Part shown: one piece after another, positions 1-7,994 of the stretch
Numbering within the stretch: position 1 is the first letter of the stretch
Layout of the letters: each line of letters opens with the position of its first letter
DNA from: Sphingomonadales bacterium
GTDB taxonomy: Bacteria; Pseudomonadota; Alphaproteobacteria; Sphingomonadales; Sphingomonadaceae
NCBI GenBank assembly: GCA_013297725.1
Contig: JAAFIB010000012.1
Span: forward strand, 1-50,662
DNA: 50,662 bases
Reading direction: 5' to 3'
The notes under the pieces: model-generated
What the model saw: the letters and a program-made list of their open reading frames with translations, nothing else
The model's database searches: none
Told to the model about the DNA's origin: nothing
Translations under genes and position numbers: made by a program

Positions 1-24
1 GTGGAAGCGTAATCGGATTGAAAT

Positions 25-357
25 TCAACCGAGACGGATCGCGACCGAGGCCAGCAAAGCTTCCGATGCTTGCGGATGGACATGAGCAACACCGATGGCA
101 TCGCGCAATATCTCTCCAAAACCGTCAGTCACCGCTTGTCCGCGGCTATGCCCCTGCACACGTTGCAATGCGGCTTCATACGTCGAGGCAATTTCCGCAA
201 TCGCAGTCAAACCATGATGCGCCGCTGTTGCGCGGATCTGTTCTAGCCGCAAAAGAAACTGCACTGGGCTCGCGTCAAAATCGGTCATACCCAGCGCATC
301 ACACAGATCATAAAGTTCTGCGCGAACCATCAAAAATCGGTCGTGATTGATCTGCAT
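25..357 (-). CDS. Small helical hypothetical protein
   Basis: This 110-residue cytoplasmic protein has no signal peptide or membrane segment. It is predominantly helical, with Leu/Ala-rich stretches around residues 30-70 ([20 protein letters not shown], then a Tyr-Glu-Ala helix). The overall pattern loosely resembles a histidine-phosphotransfer bundle: a His-His-Gly sits inside a helix near residue 47. That resemblance is weak and I do not assign a function. The gene diverges from rpmG, with about 190 bp between the two starts. I recall similar short proteins next to rpmG in sphingomonads, but cannot confirm it here. Confidence 0.6.
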   Translation of the reverse strand: MQINHDRFLMVRAELYDLCDALGMTDFDASPVQFLLRLEQIRATAAHHGLTAIAEIASTYEAALQRVQGHSRGQAVTDGFGEILRDAIGVAHVHPQASEALLASVAIRLG

Positions 358-494
358 GTGCCTGTGCCCCCAAGCGTGTATGACATTGATGCGCCGATAT
401 GGTTAACAGACGGTAAAAGAGGGGGCGCGGTAATAGCAATCTGCCGACGCCACTTGACATTTATCCGTCAAACTTGCAGAGCCGCGCGGTGTTT

Positions 495-521
495 GGGGCG
501 GCGCTGCGCTGCCCCCTTTTA
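495..521 (+). terminator. Terminator-like hairpin in the rpmG leader
   Basis: Bases 495-503 pair with 507-515 around a 3-nt loop, with a single G-U pair. The stem is very GC-rich and is followed directly by CTTTTATTTTAT, the form of a Rho-independent terminator on the plus strand. It lies between a possible -35 (TTGACA, 454-459) and the rpmG start at 550. No plus-strand gene lies upstream for it to terminate, so it could act as a leader attenuator of rpmG. The promoter assignment is uncertain because no good -10 is visible. Confidence 0.5.
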
Positions 522-549
522 TTTTATCGATTGCTTGAAGGAATGTGTC

Positions 550-717
550 ATGGCGAAGCCAGCCACTGTAAAGATCAAATTGCTCAGCACCGCTGACACC
601 GGATTTTTTTATGTCACTAAGAAAAATCCCCGTAACCAGACGGAAAAGCTGACTTTCCGGAAGTATGATCCCGTCGTTCGCAAGCACGTCGAGTTCAAAG
701 AAGCCAAGATCAAGTAA
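550..717 (+). CDS. rpmG: 50S ribosomal protein L33
   Basis: This is 55-residue ribosomal protein L33 of the large subunit. It begins [20 protein letters not shown] and carries the family's TKKNPRN and [10 protein letters not shown] elements. The length is normal for alphaproteobacterial L33. The Cys pairs found in zinc-binding L33 are absent, so this is the Cys-minus form. The ATG at 550 is preceded by AAGGA and gives the canonical N-terminus; a longer reading frame upstream is not needed. The gene appears monocistronic, with a terminator-like hairpin in its leader and a strong terminator downstream that it shares with convergent nhaA. Confidence 0.97.
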   Translation: MAKPATVKIKLLSTADTGFFYVTKKNPRNQTEKLTFRKYDPVVRKHVEFKEAKIK

Positions 718-754
718 GCTGTCGCGCGACCAAATGGTCGTGTATTGCTGAACC

Positions 755-784
755 AAAAAGGGACGCATTTCGCGTCCCTTTTTT
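755..784. terminator. Bidirectional terminator between rpmG and nhaA
   Basis: A-tract, GGGACGC (760-766), loop ATTTC, GCGTCCC (772-778), T-tract. The 12-bp stem is flanked by A-run and T-run, so it works in both directions. It ends rpmG on the plus strand and nhaA (ending at 796) on the minus strand. Confidence 0.9.
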
Positions 785-795
785 CGTGTCCGGCG

Positions 796-2004
796 TCAAA
801 GTGCTCGATTCGGCTTTGCTGCAAATCGCAACAGCGCATAACCGCACACTGCCGACGCAAGCGAACCCATCAATACCCCGATCTTTACAGCATCGCCCTC
901 GCTTTCGCCGGTAAATGCCAGCCCGCCGATAAACAGGCTCATCGTAAAGCCAATACCACAGAGCAAGCTGACACCGTAAACTTGCGTCCAGCTCGCATCC
1001 TTTGGCCGCGCGGCAAGACGGAACTTAACCGCCAGCAAGATGCTGGCAAATATACCCAGCTGCTTTCCGGCAAACAGGCCAAGCGCAATACCGAGCGGCA
1101 GCGGGGCAACAAGGTCATTGGCGCCAATAGTTTCAAGCGAGACACCCGCATTGGCAAAACCAAAAAGCGGCACGATGACAAATGCAACAGGCTTTACCAG
1201 CGCATGTTCCAGCCGGTGCAACGCCGAATCTTCTGCATCAGGTGCGGCTAATGTGCGCCGAAGCGGAATGGCAAAGGCCGCCATCACACCGGCGATCGTT
1301 GCATGCACACCGGACAGCAACGTCACGTACCACAATAAGGACGCAAGGATCAGATAGGGCCATAGTTGCATCACACGAAGCCGGTTCAGCGTCATCATCA
1401 CCAACCACAGCAGTCCTGCAACCAGCAAAGCCTGCACATTCAGCTCGGCTGTGTAAAATACAGCGATGATGGCGACCGCGCCCATGTCATCGACAATCGC
1501 AACGGTCGTCAAAAACAGCTTTAATGATGCAGGGGCGCGGCTGCCAAGCAGCGCCAAAACACCGATAGCAAAGGCGATATCGGTAGCAGCAGGTATCGCC
1601 CAGCCGCGCACAAGAGTTGGATCATCGCCTGCAATCCACAGATATACAATCGCCGGCACCGCCATCCCAGCTACTGCCGCGATCACGGGCAAACGCCGGT
1701 CAGCCCAAGTTGATAGATGGCCGTCAACAAATTCCCGCTTTATTTCAAGCCCGACCAGCAAGAAAAAAACTGCCATCAACCCATCATTAATCCACAGATG
1801 AACCGTCATAGGACCAAGTTTGGGGGTTAGTTCCGGTCCCGTAACTGCGTGGATTGTGTGAAAATAAATCTCCGCAAGCGGTGAATTGGCAACAACCATC
1901 GCTACCAAGGCAACAAACATAAGGATGATGCCACCGGCCGCCTCGCTTCGCAGAAACTCTCGCAAGGCTGATCGCACCGGCTTAATTCTATGGGATTTTT
2001 GCAC
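796..2004 (-). CDS. nhaA: Na+/H+ antiporter NhaA
   Basis: This 402-residue inner-membrane sodium/proton antiporter should contribute to pH and sodium homeostasis. It shows the NhaA landmarks. LVGLEIKREFVDG lies near residues 83-95. AATDIAFAIGVLALLG at 139-154 contains the Asp equivalent to E. coli Asp133. AIVDDMGAV at 169-177 contains the adjacent Asp172-Asp173 pair that binds ions in E. coli NhaA (Asp163/164). Multiple hydrophobic helices span the whole length. A basic N-terminus (KSHRIKPVRSALREFLRS) precedes the first helix. Length matches the family. It is transcribed alone, divergently from the HTH regulator gene, and ends at the terminator shared with rpmG. Confidence 0.97.
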   Translation of the reverse strand: MQKSHRIKPVRSALREFLRSEAAGGIILMFVALVAMVVANSPLAEIYFHTIHAVTGPELTPKLGPMTVHLWINDGLMAVFFLLVGLEIKREFVDGHLSTWADRRLPVIAAVAGMAVPAIVYLWIAGDDPTLVRGWAIPAATDIAFAIGVLALLGSRAPASLKLFLTTVAIVDDMGAVAIIAVFYTAELNVQALLVAGLLWLVMMTLNRLRVMQLWPYLILASLLWYVTLLSGVHATIAGVMAAFAIPLRRTLAAPDAEDSALHRLEHALVKPVAFVIVPLFGFANAGVSLETIGANDLVAPLPLGIALGLFAGKQLGIFASILLAVKFRLAARPKDASWTQVYGVSLLCGIGFTMSLFIGGLAFTGESEGDAVKIGVLMGSLASAVCGYALLRFAAKPNRAL

Positions 2005-2095
2005 GCGATTTGGCCTTTAAAAATATTAGCATGTATAATTCTTATTTACGCTATTAAGTAGGGTGACTAACGCTAATAGTGCATTGCGAGAAAGC

Positions 2096-2122
2096 CATGC
2101 AAGCATCGGCGTAAGCATGCAA
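2096..2122. repeat. Direct repeat CATGCAA, 20-bp period
   Basis: CATGCAA occurs at 2096-2102 and again at 2116-2122, with the copies starting exactly 20 bp apart (about two helical turns). They lie in the divergent region between nhaA and the HTH regulator gene, 50-75 bp upstream of the latter. They could be paired operator half-sites, possibly for autoregulation, but may be coincidence. Confidence 0.3.
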
Positions 2123-2170
2123 TGGGGGTGGCAACCAAATGATTAATCAAAGCATCATAGGCTGAAACGC

Positions 2171-2629
2171 ATGGATAGTGGGGCGATCCAGCGGTTGACT
2201 GATCGGCAGAAAGATTGTCTGCGTCTGGTCGCGCAAGGATATACCTCCAAAGAGATCGGACGTGTACTCGATCTTTCACCCAGCACTATCGACAACCATA
2301 TTCTGACCGCTGTCCAATCCATGAGCGCTTCTAGCCGGGGTGAAGCGGCGCGATCTTTGACAGGTCATGAAACTAGGCAAAAACTGCCTAGGGAATCGCA
2401 GGCCCTTGCCGAACAACCGCATTCTGGGCTGTTAATGGCCGCAGCAGATGCACCAACGCTGACGATATTGGGTCGCAAGATTTGGACGCTGCCGCCATTT
2501 GGAGGCCAGAAAAATGAACTTGATAGCGCAGAAAGATCGATACGCGTCATCCAGGTCGCAGCGGTCGGATTCGGGACCGTAATGAGCCTGACACTGCTTA
2601 TTGCAGGGGCGTTTAAAATTTTCAGCTGA
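2171..2629 (+). CDS. Tail-anchored LuxR-type HTH regulator
   Basis: This 152-residue protein has two parts. Residues 8-62 form a LuxR/GerE-type helix-turn-helix: LTDRQKDCLRLVAQGYTSKE followed by a VLDLSPSTIDNHI recognition region. There is no receiver or autoinducer-binding domain in front of it. After a polar linker (65-125) comes one hydrophobic segment at about 127-150 that ends the protein (AAVGFGTVMSLTLLIAGAF). It would therefore be anchored in the inner membrane by its tail with the DNA-binding domain in the cytoplasm. I recall this architecture recurring in sphingomonads next to a small helical protein, which is the case here. The target genes are unknown; the downstream surface locus is a candidate. 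Confidence 0.85.
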   Translation: MDSGAIQRLTDRQKDCLRLVAQGYTSKEIGRVLDLSPSTIDNHILTAVQSMSASSRGEAARSLTGHETRQKLPRESQALAEQPHSGLLMAAADAPTLTILGRKIWTLPPFGGQKNELDSAERSIRVIQVAAVGFGTVMSLTLLIAGAFKIFS

Positions 2630-2694
2630 GGCTGAATACCATCACTTCGTTACACACATCACGCCTTTGCATACGCAATGGCGAGGGGAGAAAT

Positions 2695-3057
2695 ATGCTC
2701 AATATTCAGGATAATATCGGATGCCTTGTCGCATCAGAAACACAGGGTGCGTTGCGTGCAATCGATAATGCTATTCTTAGCGAGCTGCGGTTGTGCACAT
2801 CTTTGGTCGAAGCATTTGAGGAGGCAAATTTGTCTGTGGGGCCGAGCCAGAAACTGTTGCAATCGCTTGCCAATGGATTGAACCATATCGTCGCTGGCCG
2901 CGGCGAAATGGCACAAACTGTACGCACGCTAACGGCGATCAAAGCTGGCAGCAGCCTGAAGGAAACGAGCTACAACTGCCCCGGCGAAATGCCACCTTTG
3001 TTGGTTGAGCAGGAAGCAGCAAAAAGCGCGGCTTGCGCAGTGCCTAGTTTTGGCTGA
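2695..3057 (+). CDS. Small helical partner of the HTH regulator
   Basis: This is a 120-residue soluble protein of unknown function. GGGGAG stands at good distance before the ATG. Residues 10-90 are predicted helical with heptad-like leucines (AIDNAILSELRLCTSLVEAF, then LQSLANGLNHIVAGRGEMAQ), suggesting a helical bundle or coiled coil. The last 30 residues are Ala/Pro-rich and probably flexible. It follows the HTH-TM gene by 65 bp and is probably co-transcribed. I recall helical proteins of this size beside such regulators in other sphingomonads, so it may be a signalling partner. That is inference. Confidence 0.65.
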   Translation: MLNIQDNIGCLVASETQGALRAIDNAILSELRLCTSLVEAFEEANLSVGPSQKLLQSLANGLNHIVAGRGEMAQTVRTLTAIKAGSSLKETSYNCPGEMPPLLVEQEAAKSAACAVPSFG

Positions 3058-3100
3058 TGTCCGAAACCGGCTTTAAACTAAACTGTGAAGGGCAAAAACA

Positions 3101-3514
3101 ATGTTGATCATCGTTTTGGTCTGGATGCTTTTAGTTCTGTGCAGCGTGTATGCGGCGTTGCTAGGCGGAACCACTGGACGCATAGGTGCAGCCTTGAACA
3201 TTGGTGCAACGCTGGCAACGTTGTTTGTTCAGTATGCGACGCCTTGGTCACAAACGCATGTTCCGGTTCTGATTGTCGATGTGCTGCTGATGGTCGCTCT
3301 TTATGCGCTGGCGATGAAAAGTCAGGTGTACTGGCCAATCTGGGCTGCGGGATTTCACCTGATCACTGTGACGGGCCATGCCGCAACTTTGATCGCTCCA
3401 GACTTCAAGTCGACGCTATATTATTACTTCAACGGCATGTGGGCACTGTTTGTCCAAATGTCGATGGTCTGGGGGATCACCCTTGACCGCATGATGATGC
3501 CAAAACGAATTTAG
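3101..3514 (+). CDS. Small four-helix membrane protein, unknown
   Basis: This 137-residue integral membrane protein has about four transmembrane segments: residues 2-22, 28-46, 52-72 and 75-95, with a further amphipathic or membrane stretch near 105-125. The start at 3101 has AAGGG upstream at normal spacing. I recognise no catalytic motif; His87 and His94 sit in the hydrophobic core. It lies 43 bp after the helical partner gene and 131 bp before the NfrB-like glycosyltransferase, so it may belong to either transcription unit. Confidence 0.7.
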   Translation: MLIIVLVWMLLVLCSVYAALLGGTTGRIGAALNIGATLATLFVQYATPWSQTHVPVLIVDVLLMVALYALAMKSQVYWPIWAAGFHLITVTGHAATLIAPDFKSTLYYYFNGMWALFVQMSMVWGITLDRMMMPKRI

Positions 3515-3645
3515 TCATAAATTGATCGGGCCGGATTAGCCACCGGACCACAGTCCCCAACACGCCATTATTGACGCCGGAGCAATCGCGCTTCGCCGAC
3601 AGGAGAGATTTTGTGACCAGCAATATCGTAACCAAGATCTGAAAC

Positions 3646-5043
3646 ATGGAAGGGTTCGGTGCCTTTTTATTCCATGCGCGCGAGGAGCTTCTGCTTTTTG
3701 GCGGATTCTGGTTCCTTGTCGGGGGTGTGGACGATCTGGTCGTTGACCTGATCTGGGGAGGGCGTTCGGGTTGGCGCTGGCTGACGCGATATCGCCTCAA
3801 TCCAGCCATGCGCGCAGATCAATTGCCAGCGCCATTAACGGCAAGCCCGCTAGCGATCTTTGTCCCCGTTTGGCAGGAAGCAAGCGTTATCGGCAGGATG
3901 TTGTTGAATTGCACTGACAGCTGGCAGAAGTCAGAGGTTGATTACCGCATTTATGTAGGATGTTATGCCAATGATCCGGCAAGCATCAGCGCCGTAATCG
4001 CTGCTGGTTCTCAAGGCCGCAGAATCAGACTGGTCCTGTGCGAAAAGCCGGGGCCAACAACCAAAGCAGATTGTCTAAACACCCTTTGGCACGCGCTGAA
4101 CCGTGACGAGCTGGCTGGCGGTTATAAGGCCAAAGCCATCATCCTGCATGATGCAGAGGATTATGTGCACGGCCTAGAACTGCGCGTCTATGACTATCTG
4201 ATTGAACGCGCCGCTGCCGTCCAATTGCCCGTCATCCCGATACTGGTGCCGGGGTCAGCTTGGATCAGCGGTCATTATGGTGACGAATTTGCCGAAGCAC
4301 ACGGCAAATCATTGGTTGTGCGCGAGGCGGTCGGCGCATCGATCCCGCTTGCAGGTGTTGGCTGCGCCATCGAACGCAACCGTCTGGGCCGCATCGCAAT
4401 CGCCCGCAATGGCGATCCGTTCGATAGCGATAGCCTGACAGAAGACTATGAACTGGGATTAGGCCTTGGCGCTGATGGCGGCAAAGTAATCTTTGCCCGG
4501 ATGCTGGATGAAGAGGGTAGCCTTGTCGGTACCCGCGCCTGTTTTCCCGACACGTTCAATGCAGCCACCCGGCAAAAGGCGCGGTGGATGACAGGGATTG
4601 CCCTTGCGGGGTGGGATCGGCTCGGCTGGCGAGGCGGTTTCAGCGAAATTTGGATGCGGTTACGTGACCGCAAAGCTGTGTTTGCCGCCATTGTTTTAAC
4701 AACAGCCTATCTGTGCATACTGTTGACCGTCATTTTGATCGGACTGGAACAATCGGGTCTTTATGCAGCAGCGCCAATTTCTGGCACAGTGAAGACGCTG
4801 TTGCTGATAACGCTAATCTTGCTGGGCTGGCGGATCATTATGCGCTTCGCTTTTGTCTGGTTGATGCACGGTGCTGGCCCAGCAGTTTTGTCGATCCCGC
4901 GCTCATTTGTTGCCAACATTATCGGCATCGTCGCGGCGCGGCGCGCATGCTGGACTTACTTGCGGCTTATGTTTGGCGCGACGCTGCGCTGGGACAAGAC
5001 CGCGCACGCACACTTTCCGGATAAGGTTGCGCAGCGTGGCTGA
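3646..5043 (+). CDS. NfrB-like membrane glycosyltransferase (GT2), short form
   Basis: This is a 465-residue processive-type GT2 glycosyltransferase. The N-terminal membrane segment is at about 13-35. The catalytic domain (45-330) has the expected signatures: HDAED at 168-172 (the D-x-D-like site), SLTEDYELG with Glu266-Asp267, and Q310-K-A-R-W314 (QxxRW). Two or three membrane helices follow at about 345-420. The overall layout matches NfrB, the phage N4 adsorption protein B, which in E. coli makes a surface polysaccharide controlled by cyclic-di-GMP. E. coli NfrB is about 745 residues with a C-terminal cyclic-di-GMP-binding MshEN domain; this protein stops well short and lacks it. It overlaps the barrel gene by 8 bp, so the two are coupled. 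Confidence 0.85.
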   Translation: MEGFGAFLFHAREELLLFGGFWFLVGGVDDLVVDLIWGGRSGWRWLTRYRLNPAMRADQLPAPLTASPLAIFVPVWQEASVIGRMLLNCTDSWQKSEVDYRIYVGCYANDPASISAVIAAGSQGRRIRLVLCEKPGPTTKADCLNTLWHALNRDELAGGYKAKAIILHDAEDYVHGLELRVYDYLIERAAAVQLPVIPILVPGSAWISGHYGDEFAEAHGKSLVVREAVGASIPLAGVGCAIERNRLGRIAIARNGDPFDSDSLTEDYELGLGLGADGGKVIFARMLDEEGSLVGTRACFPDTFNAATRQKARWMTGIALAGWDRLGWRGGFSEIWMRLRDRKAVFAAIVLTTAYLCILLTVILIGLEQSGLYAAAPISGTVKTLLLITLILLGWRIIMRFAFVWLMHGAGPAVLSIPRSFVANIIGIVAARRACWTYLRLMFGATLRWDKTAHAHFPDKVAQRG

Positions 5044-6094
5044 TATTCGCGGTCGCCCTTTTGCCTTTGTCGTGCTGACGCTTTCGCTCTGGATTGGGTC
5101 GCGGATTATGATGTCGCAGGACAATGATGCCGTTCAACTCGCTGTGCTGCCCAAGATGCCGCAAGAGCCAGTCACTGTCGCGCAGACTACAGCCTCTTTA
5201 AGCATGCCGCAAAAAATGGGGGCGGGCCCGCCAAGTCGCCGTCATCGCCCCCGCCAGATCACGACCAATTTCGGTCTCACCTCTGCCCAGGACCCTGTGC
5301 AGAACGGTGGCCGGCTCTCCGGTTTGCAAGTGCCTCTCTGGGTCGCAGAGAGCAGCAAACCCCAAAGCGCGGGTAGGGACACCCCCCCGTCCAAAGCTTT
5401 GGCCCTTACGGGGGAGGCTGGCCAACCAGAGCAAAAGCTGCCCGAGCGAAGGCGCTGGGGCGGCGAAGTCTACGCCTATAGCTTTTGGCGTTTATCGACC
5501 GGCAGCGAAACGGCGCTGGCACCCGGCGCGCAATATGGTGGCAGCCAATCGGGCATTATTGCCACGATCGATCCGTTTGGTTTGCCCGATCGCGGGCTTA
5601 GCCTGTTGGCGCGCGGATCGATGACGCCCGATGGTGACGAGCGCGAGATTGCTTTGGGTCTGCGCTGGCGCCCGAATAGAGATTGGCCGCTAACGCTTTC
5701 GGCCGAACGCCTCTTTCGCGCCAATGCGCCTGATCGTTTTGCCGCGTATCTGGCAGGTGGGGTTGATCAACAACCAATAGCTGGCAGCTGGAAACTAAAC
5801 GCTTTTGGTCAGGCTGGCTATGCAACCGGTCAAAGTGGCGGTGCCTTTTTTGACGCGCAGGCGCGCATGCTTCATCCGCTGGCAAAGATCGGCGGTATTC
5901 CCATGTCAGCTGGCATCGGCAGCTGGGCTGGCGGACAAAAAGGCGCGGCGCGGCTGGACATCGGCCCAACCGTTGCCGCAAAGGTCGATACCGGATCAGC
6001 CAGCCTGTTGATCCAGCTGGACTGGCGACTGCGAGCCGCTGGAAACGCGGCGCCGAGAAATGGGCTGGCGCTGACAGTTTCGACCGGCTTTTGA
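5036..6094 (+). CDS. NfrA-like outer-membrane barrel protein, short form
   Basis: The gene encodes 352 residues. I place the start at GTG 5036, inside the end of the glycosyltransferase gene, because MADIRGRPFAFVVLTLSLWI gives a signal anchor and AAGG lies upstream. Residues 25-140 are Pro/Ala/Arg-rich linker. From about 141 to the end, alternating polar/hydrophobic strands with many aromatic residues end in Phe (VSTGF), as in outer-membrane barrels. The segment IALGLRWRPNRDWPLTLSAE resembles the C-terminal domain of NfrA, the N4 receptor. E. coli NfrA is about 990 residues with a long TPR region in front; that is missing here. It probably exports the glycan made by the coupled NfrB-like enzyme. 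Confidence 0.7.
   Translation: MADIRGRPFAFVVLTLSLWIGSRIMMSQDNDAVQLAVLPKMPQEPVTVAQTTASLSMPQKMGAGPPSRRHRPRQITTNFGLTSAQDPVQNGGRLSGLQVPLWVAESSKPQSAGRDTPPSKALALTGEAGQPEQKLPERRRWGGEVYAYSFWRLSTGSETALAPGAQYGGSQSGIIATIDPFGLPDRGLSLLARGSMTPDGDEREIALGLRWRPNRDWPLTLSAERLFRANAPDRFAAYLAGGVDQQPIAGSWKLNAFGQAGYATGQSGGAFFDAQARMLHPLAKIGGIPMSAGIGSWAGGQKGAARLDIGPTVAAKVDTGSASLLIQLDWRLRAAGNAAPRNGLALTVSTGF
5381..5416. repeat. Palindromic element inside the barrel gene
   Basis: CCCCCGT (5384-5390) is complementary to ACGGGGG (5408-5414), flanking the perfect palindrome CCAAAGCTTTGG (5391-5402). It lies in the poorly conserved linker region of the NfrA-like gene and keeps the reading frame. It looks like a small repeat insertion, but no second copy lies in this window. 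Confidence 0.35.
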
Positions 6095-6133
6095 AACTTG
6101 CCCTTTCGCGCATCTGCGCGTTAGGATGTATGC

Positions 6134-7495
6134 ATGAAAATTATCACAAAAGCCGCCTTGCTTGGCACAGCCGTAATACTCTCTGCATGCGCTGCAAAAA
6201 CCGTGACGCAACCCATCCGTCAGATTGCCGTAATGACGGAGGAAAGTCTGGCAGCGGATAACAAAGTCGATCAGCTGATAACAGGCTTCGCATTTGAATA
6301 TGTGCGCCTGACGCTTGAGGCAGGAACGCATGAAGCCGAATGGGTCGATGCCTATTATGGCCCAGAAGATCTGCAAAGCAGGGCGACAAAATCTCCCCGT
6401 AGTAAGGAGAGCTTGCTTGCTGATATCAAGATACTCATCGCACGCATTGATGCTGAGGTATTGCAGAAAGAAACGCGCGCAGACGTGCTTCAACGTGCCA
6501 GTGCCTTACGCGGTATGCTGGTGGCAGCGGATACTAGAATGCGGATGCTATCTGGTGAAAAGTTCAAATTTGATGACGAAGCCAAAGGCCAGTTTGCGAC
6601 TGTGCCGCAGCTGAAAACGCTCAGCCATTATGACGCAATCCTTGCGCGGCTTGAAACTGAAATCCCCGGTACTGGCCCCCTCGCCACACGCGTCGATGCG
6701 TTTAACGAACGCTATGTCATCCCGAAAGAACGGCTGAAACCGGTATTCGATGCCGCTATCGCCGAATGCCGAAAACGCACTGCACAGCACATGACGCTGC
6801 CGAACGACGAAAGCTTTGTCATGGAGTTTGTCACCGGCAAACCATGGTCGGGCTATAACTATTACAAGGGCAATTATAAAAGCCTGATCCAGATCAACAC
6901 CGACCTGCCGATCCGCATCAGCCGCGCTGTCGATCTGGGTTGTCACGAAGGCTATCCGGGCCACCACGTCCTAAACCTGATGATTGAGAGCAAGCTTGCA
7001 CGCGGCAAGAGCTGGAGTGAGTTCACGGTCAACCCGCTCTATTCGCCGCAAAGCGTGGTCAGCGAAGGCAGCGCCAATTACGGCATCGACCTTGCGTTCT
7101 CGCCCGCTGAACGGTTGGCGTTTGAGCGCGATGTGCTTTACCCGCTGGCGGGTCTTGATCCCAAAACCGCCGAGGCATTCTGGAAACTACAGCAAGCAAC
7201 AGAGGCGCTATCAGGCGCGCGGCTGACGATTGCTAAGCTGTATCTTGACGGCGAAATTGACCGTGCAAAGGCGCTTGAACTCACCCAGAAATACCAGCTG
7301 CTAAGCCCCAAACGCGCCGAACAACAGGTCGGCTTCACCGACCATTATCGCAGCTATGTGATCAATTACGGCTGGGGCAAGGAACTGGTGAAGGGGTATA
7401 TCGAGCGCGGCAATCCCGACAAAGTCGAGCGCTGGAGGCGGATGGAGAAAATCCTGTCCGAACCTGTTTTGCCAGCGGATTTAGCGGCACAATAA
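6134..7495 (+). CDS. DUF885 family putative metallopeptidase lipoprotein
   Basis: This 453-residue exported lipoprotein has signal peptide 1-18 ending in the lipobox LSAC with Cys19. The body belongs to the DUF885 family, all-helical proteins that resemble zinc peptidases (M3/M32-like). The hallmark HEGYPGHH is at 271-278, and supporting residues follow at VSEGSANYGIDLAF near 314-327. The substrate is unknown. Being lipidated, it probably acts in the periplasm. The next gene starts 10 bp after its stop and uses an AAGGAG lying across the stop codon, so the two are translationally linked. Confidence 0.88.
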   Translation: MKIITKAALLGTAVILSACAAKTVTQPIRQIAVMTEESLAADNKVDQLITGFAFEYVRLTLEAGTHEAEWVDAYYGPEDLQSRATKSPRSKESLLADIKILIARIDAEVLQKETRADVLQRASALRGMLVAADTRMRMLSGEKFKFDDEAKGQFATVPQLKTLSHYDAILARLETEIPGTGPLATRVDAFNERYVIPKERLKPVFDAAIAECRKRTAQHMTLPNDESFVMEFVTGKPWSGYNYYKGNYKSLIQINTDLPIRISRAVDLGCHEGYPGHHVLNLMIESKLARGKSWSEFTVNPLYSPQSVVSEGSANYGIDLAFSPAERLAFERDVLYPLAGLDPKTAEAFWKLQQATEALSGARLTIAKLYLDGEIDRAKALELTQKYQLLSPKRAEQQVGFTDHYRSYVINYGWGKELVKGYIERGNPDKVERWRRMEKILSEPVLPADLAAQ

Positions 7496-7505
7496 GGAGC
7501 GGGCC

Positions 7506-7967
7506 ATGTATCTAGGCGGTGGCAGTTTGGCATGGTGTTCCGACTATGGCCAAATCTATTTCTTTGACACTGATGCAGGCCCAATAACGGGGCTGGACGA
7601 TTTGCCGACCGAGGTTTTTGAACGCCGCTGGCATGCGGGCGAAACAGGGTTTGTGATCTACACACAGGATGCATTGCGCCAACGGATAAACATCGCAATC
7701 CATGACAGCGCGCCGGACGATATACCGGCAGAGCCTCTGAGCGAGGACCGCTGGACCAAATCGGCGGAATTCAGTGTGCAGTTTCCGTCCCGTAAAATGC
7801 TGATCAGCAGCCCGTCTGCATCCGGCGGAGAAACCTATGCGCCGACTTTTGCCTTACCCGCTATGGCTTGCGCAGTGCGGGTTAGTTGGCTTGAATATCC
7901 CGATGACTGTTACAACGCATTTCGGCCCAAACCCGATGTCTTCCGCATCGAAATCTGGCCTGCTTGA
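7506..7967 (+). CDS. Hypothetical protein downstream of DUF885 gene
   Basis: This is a 153-residue soluble protein without signal peptide or membrane segment. AAGGAG (7494-7499) overlaps the DUF885 stop codon and is spaced 6 nt from this ATG, which fixes the start and indicates co-translation. The sequence is mixed alpha/beta, rich in Tyr, Phe and Trp (YGQIYFFDTDAGPITGLDD near the N-terminus; VFRIEIWPA at the end). I recognise no family. Confidence 0.7.
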   Translation: MYLGGGSLAWCSDYGQIYFFDTDAGPITGLDDLPTEVFERRWHAGETGFVIYTQDALRQRINIAIHDSAPDDIPAEPLSEDRWTKSAEFSVQFPSRKMLISSPSASGGETYAPTFALPAMACAVRVSWLEYPDDCYNAFRPKPDVFRIEIWPA

Positions 7968-7994
7968 ACCGGTTTTATCAGACGATCTGAGACC

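Noticed and set aside
4871-5035. Upstream extension of the NfrA-like barrel gene
   Set aside because: It would overlap the glycosyltransferase gene by more than 170 bp and remove the signal anchor from the N-terminus. GTG 5036 fits better.
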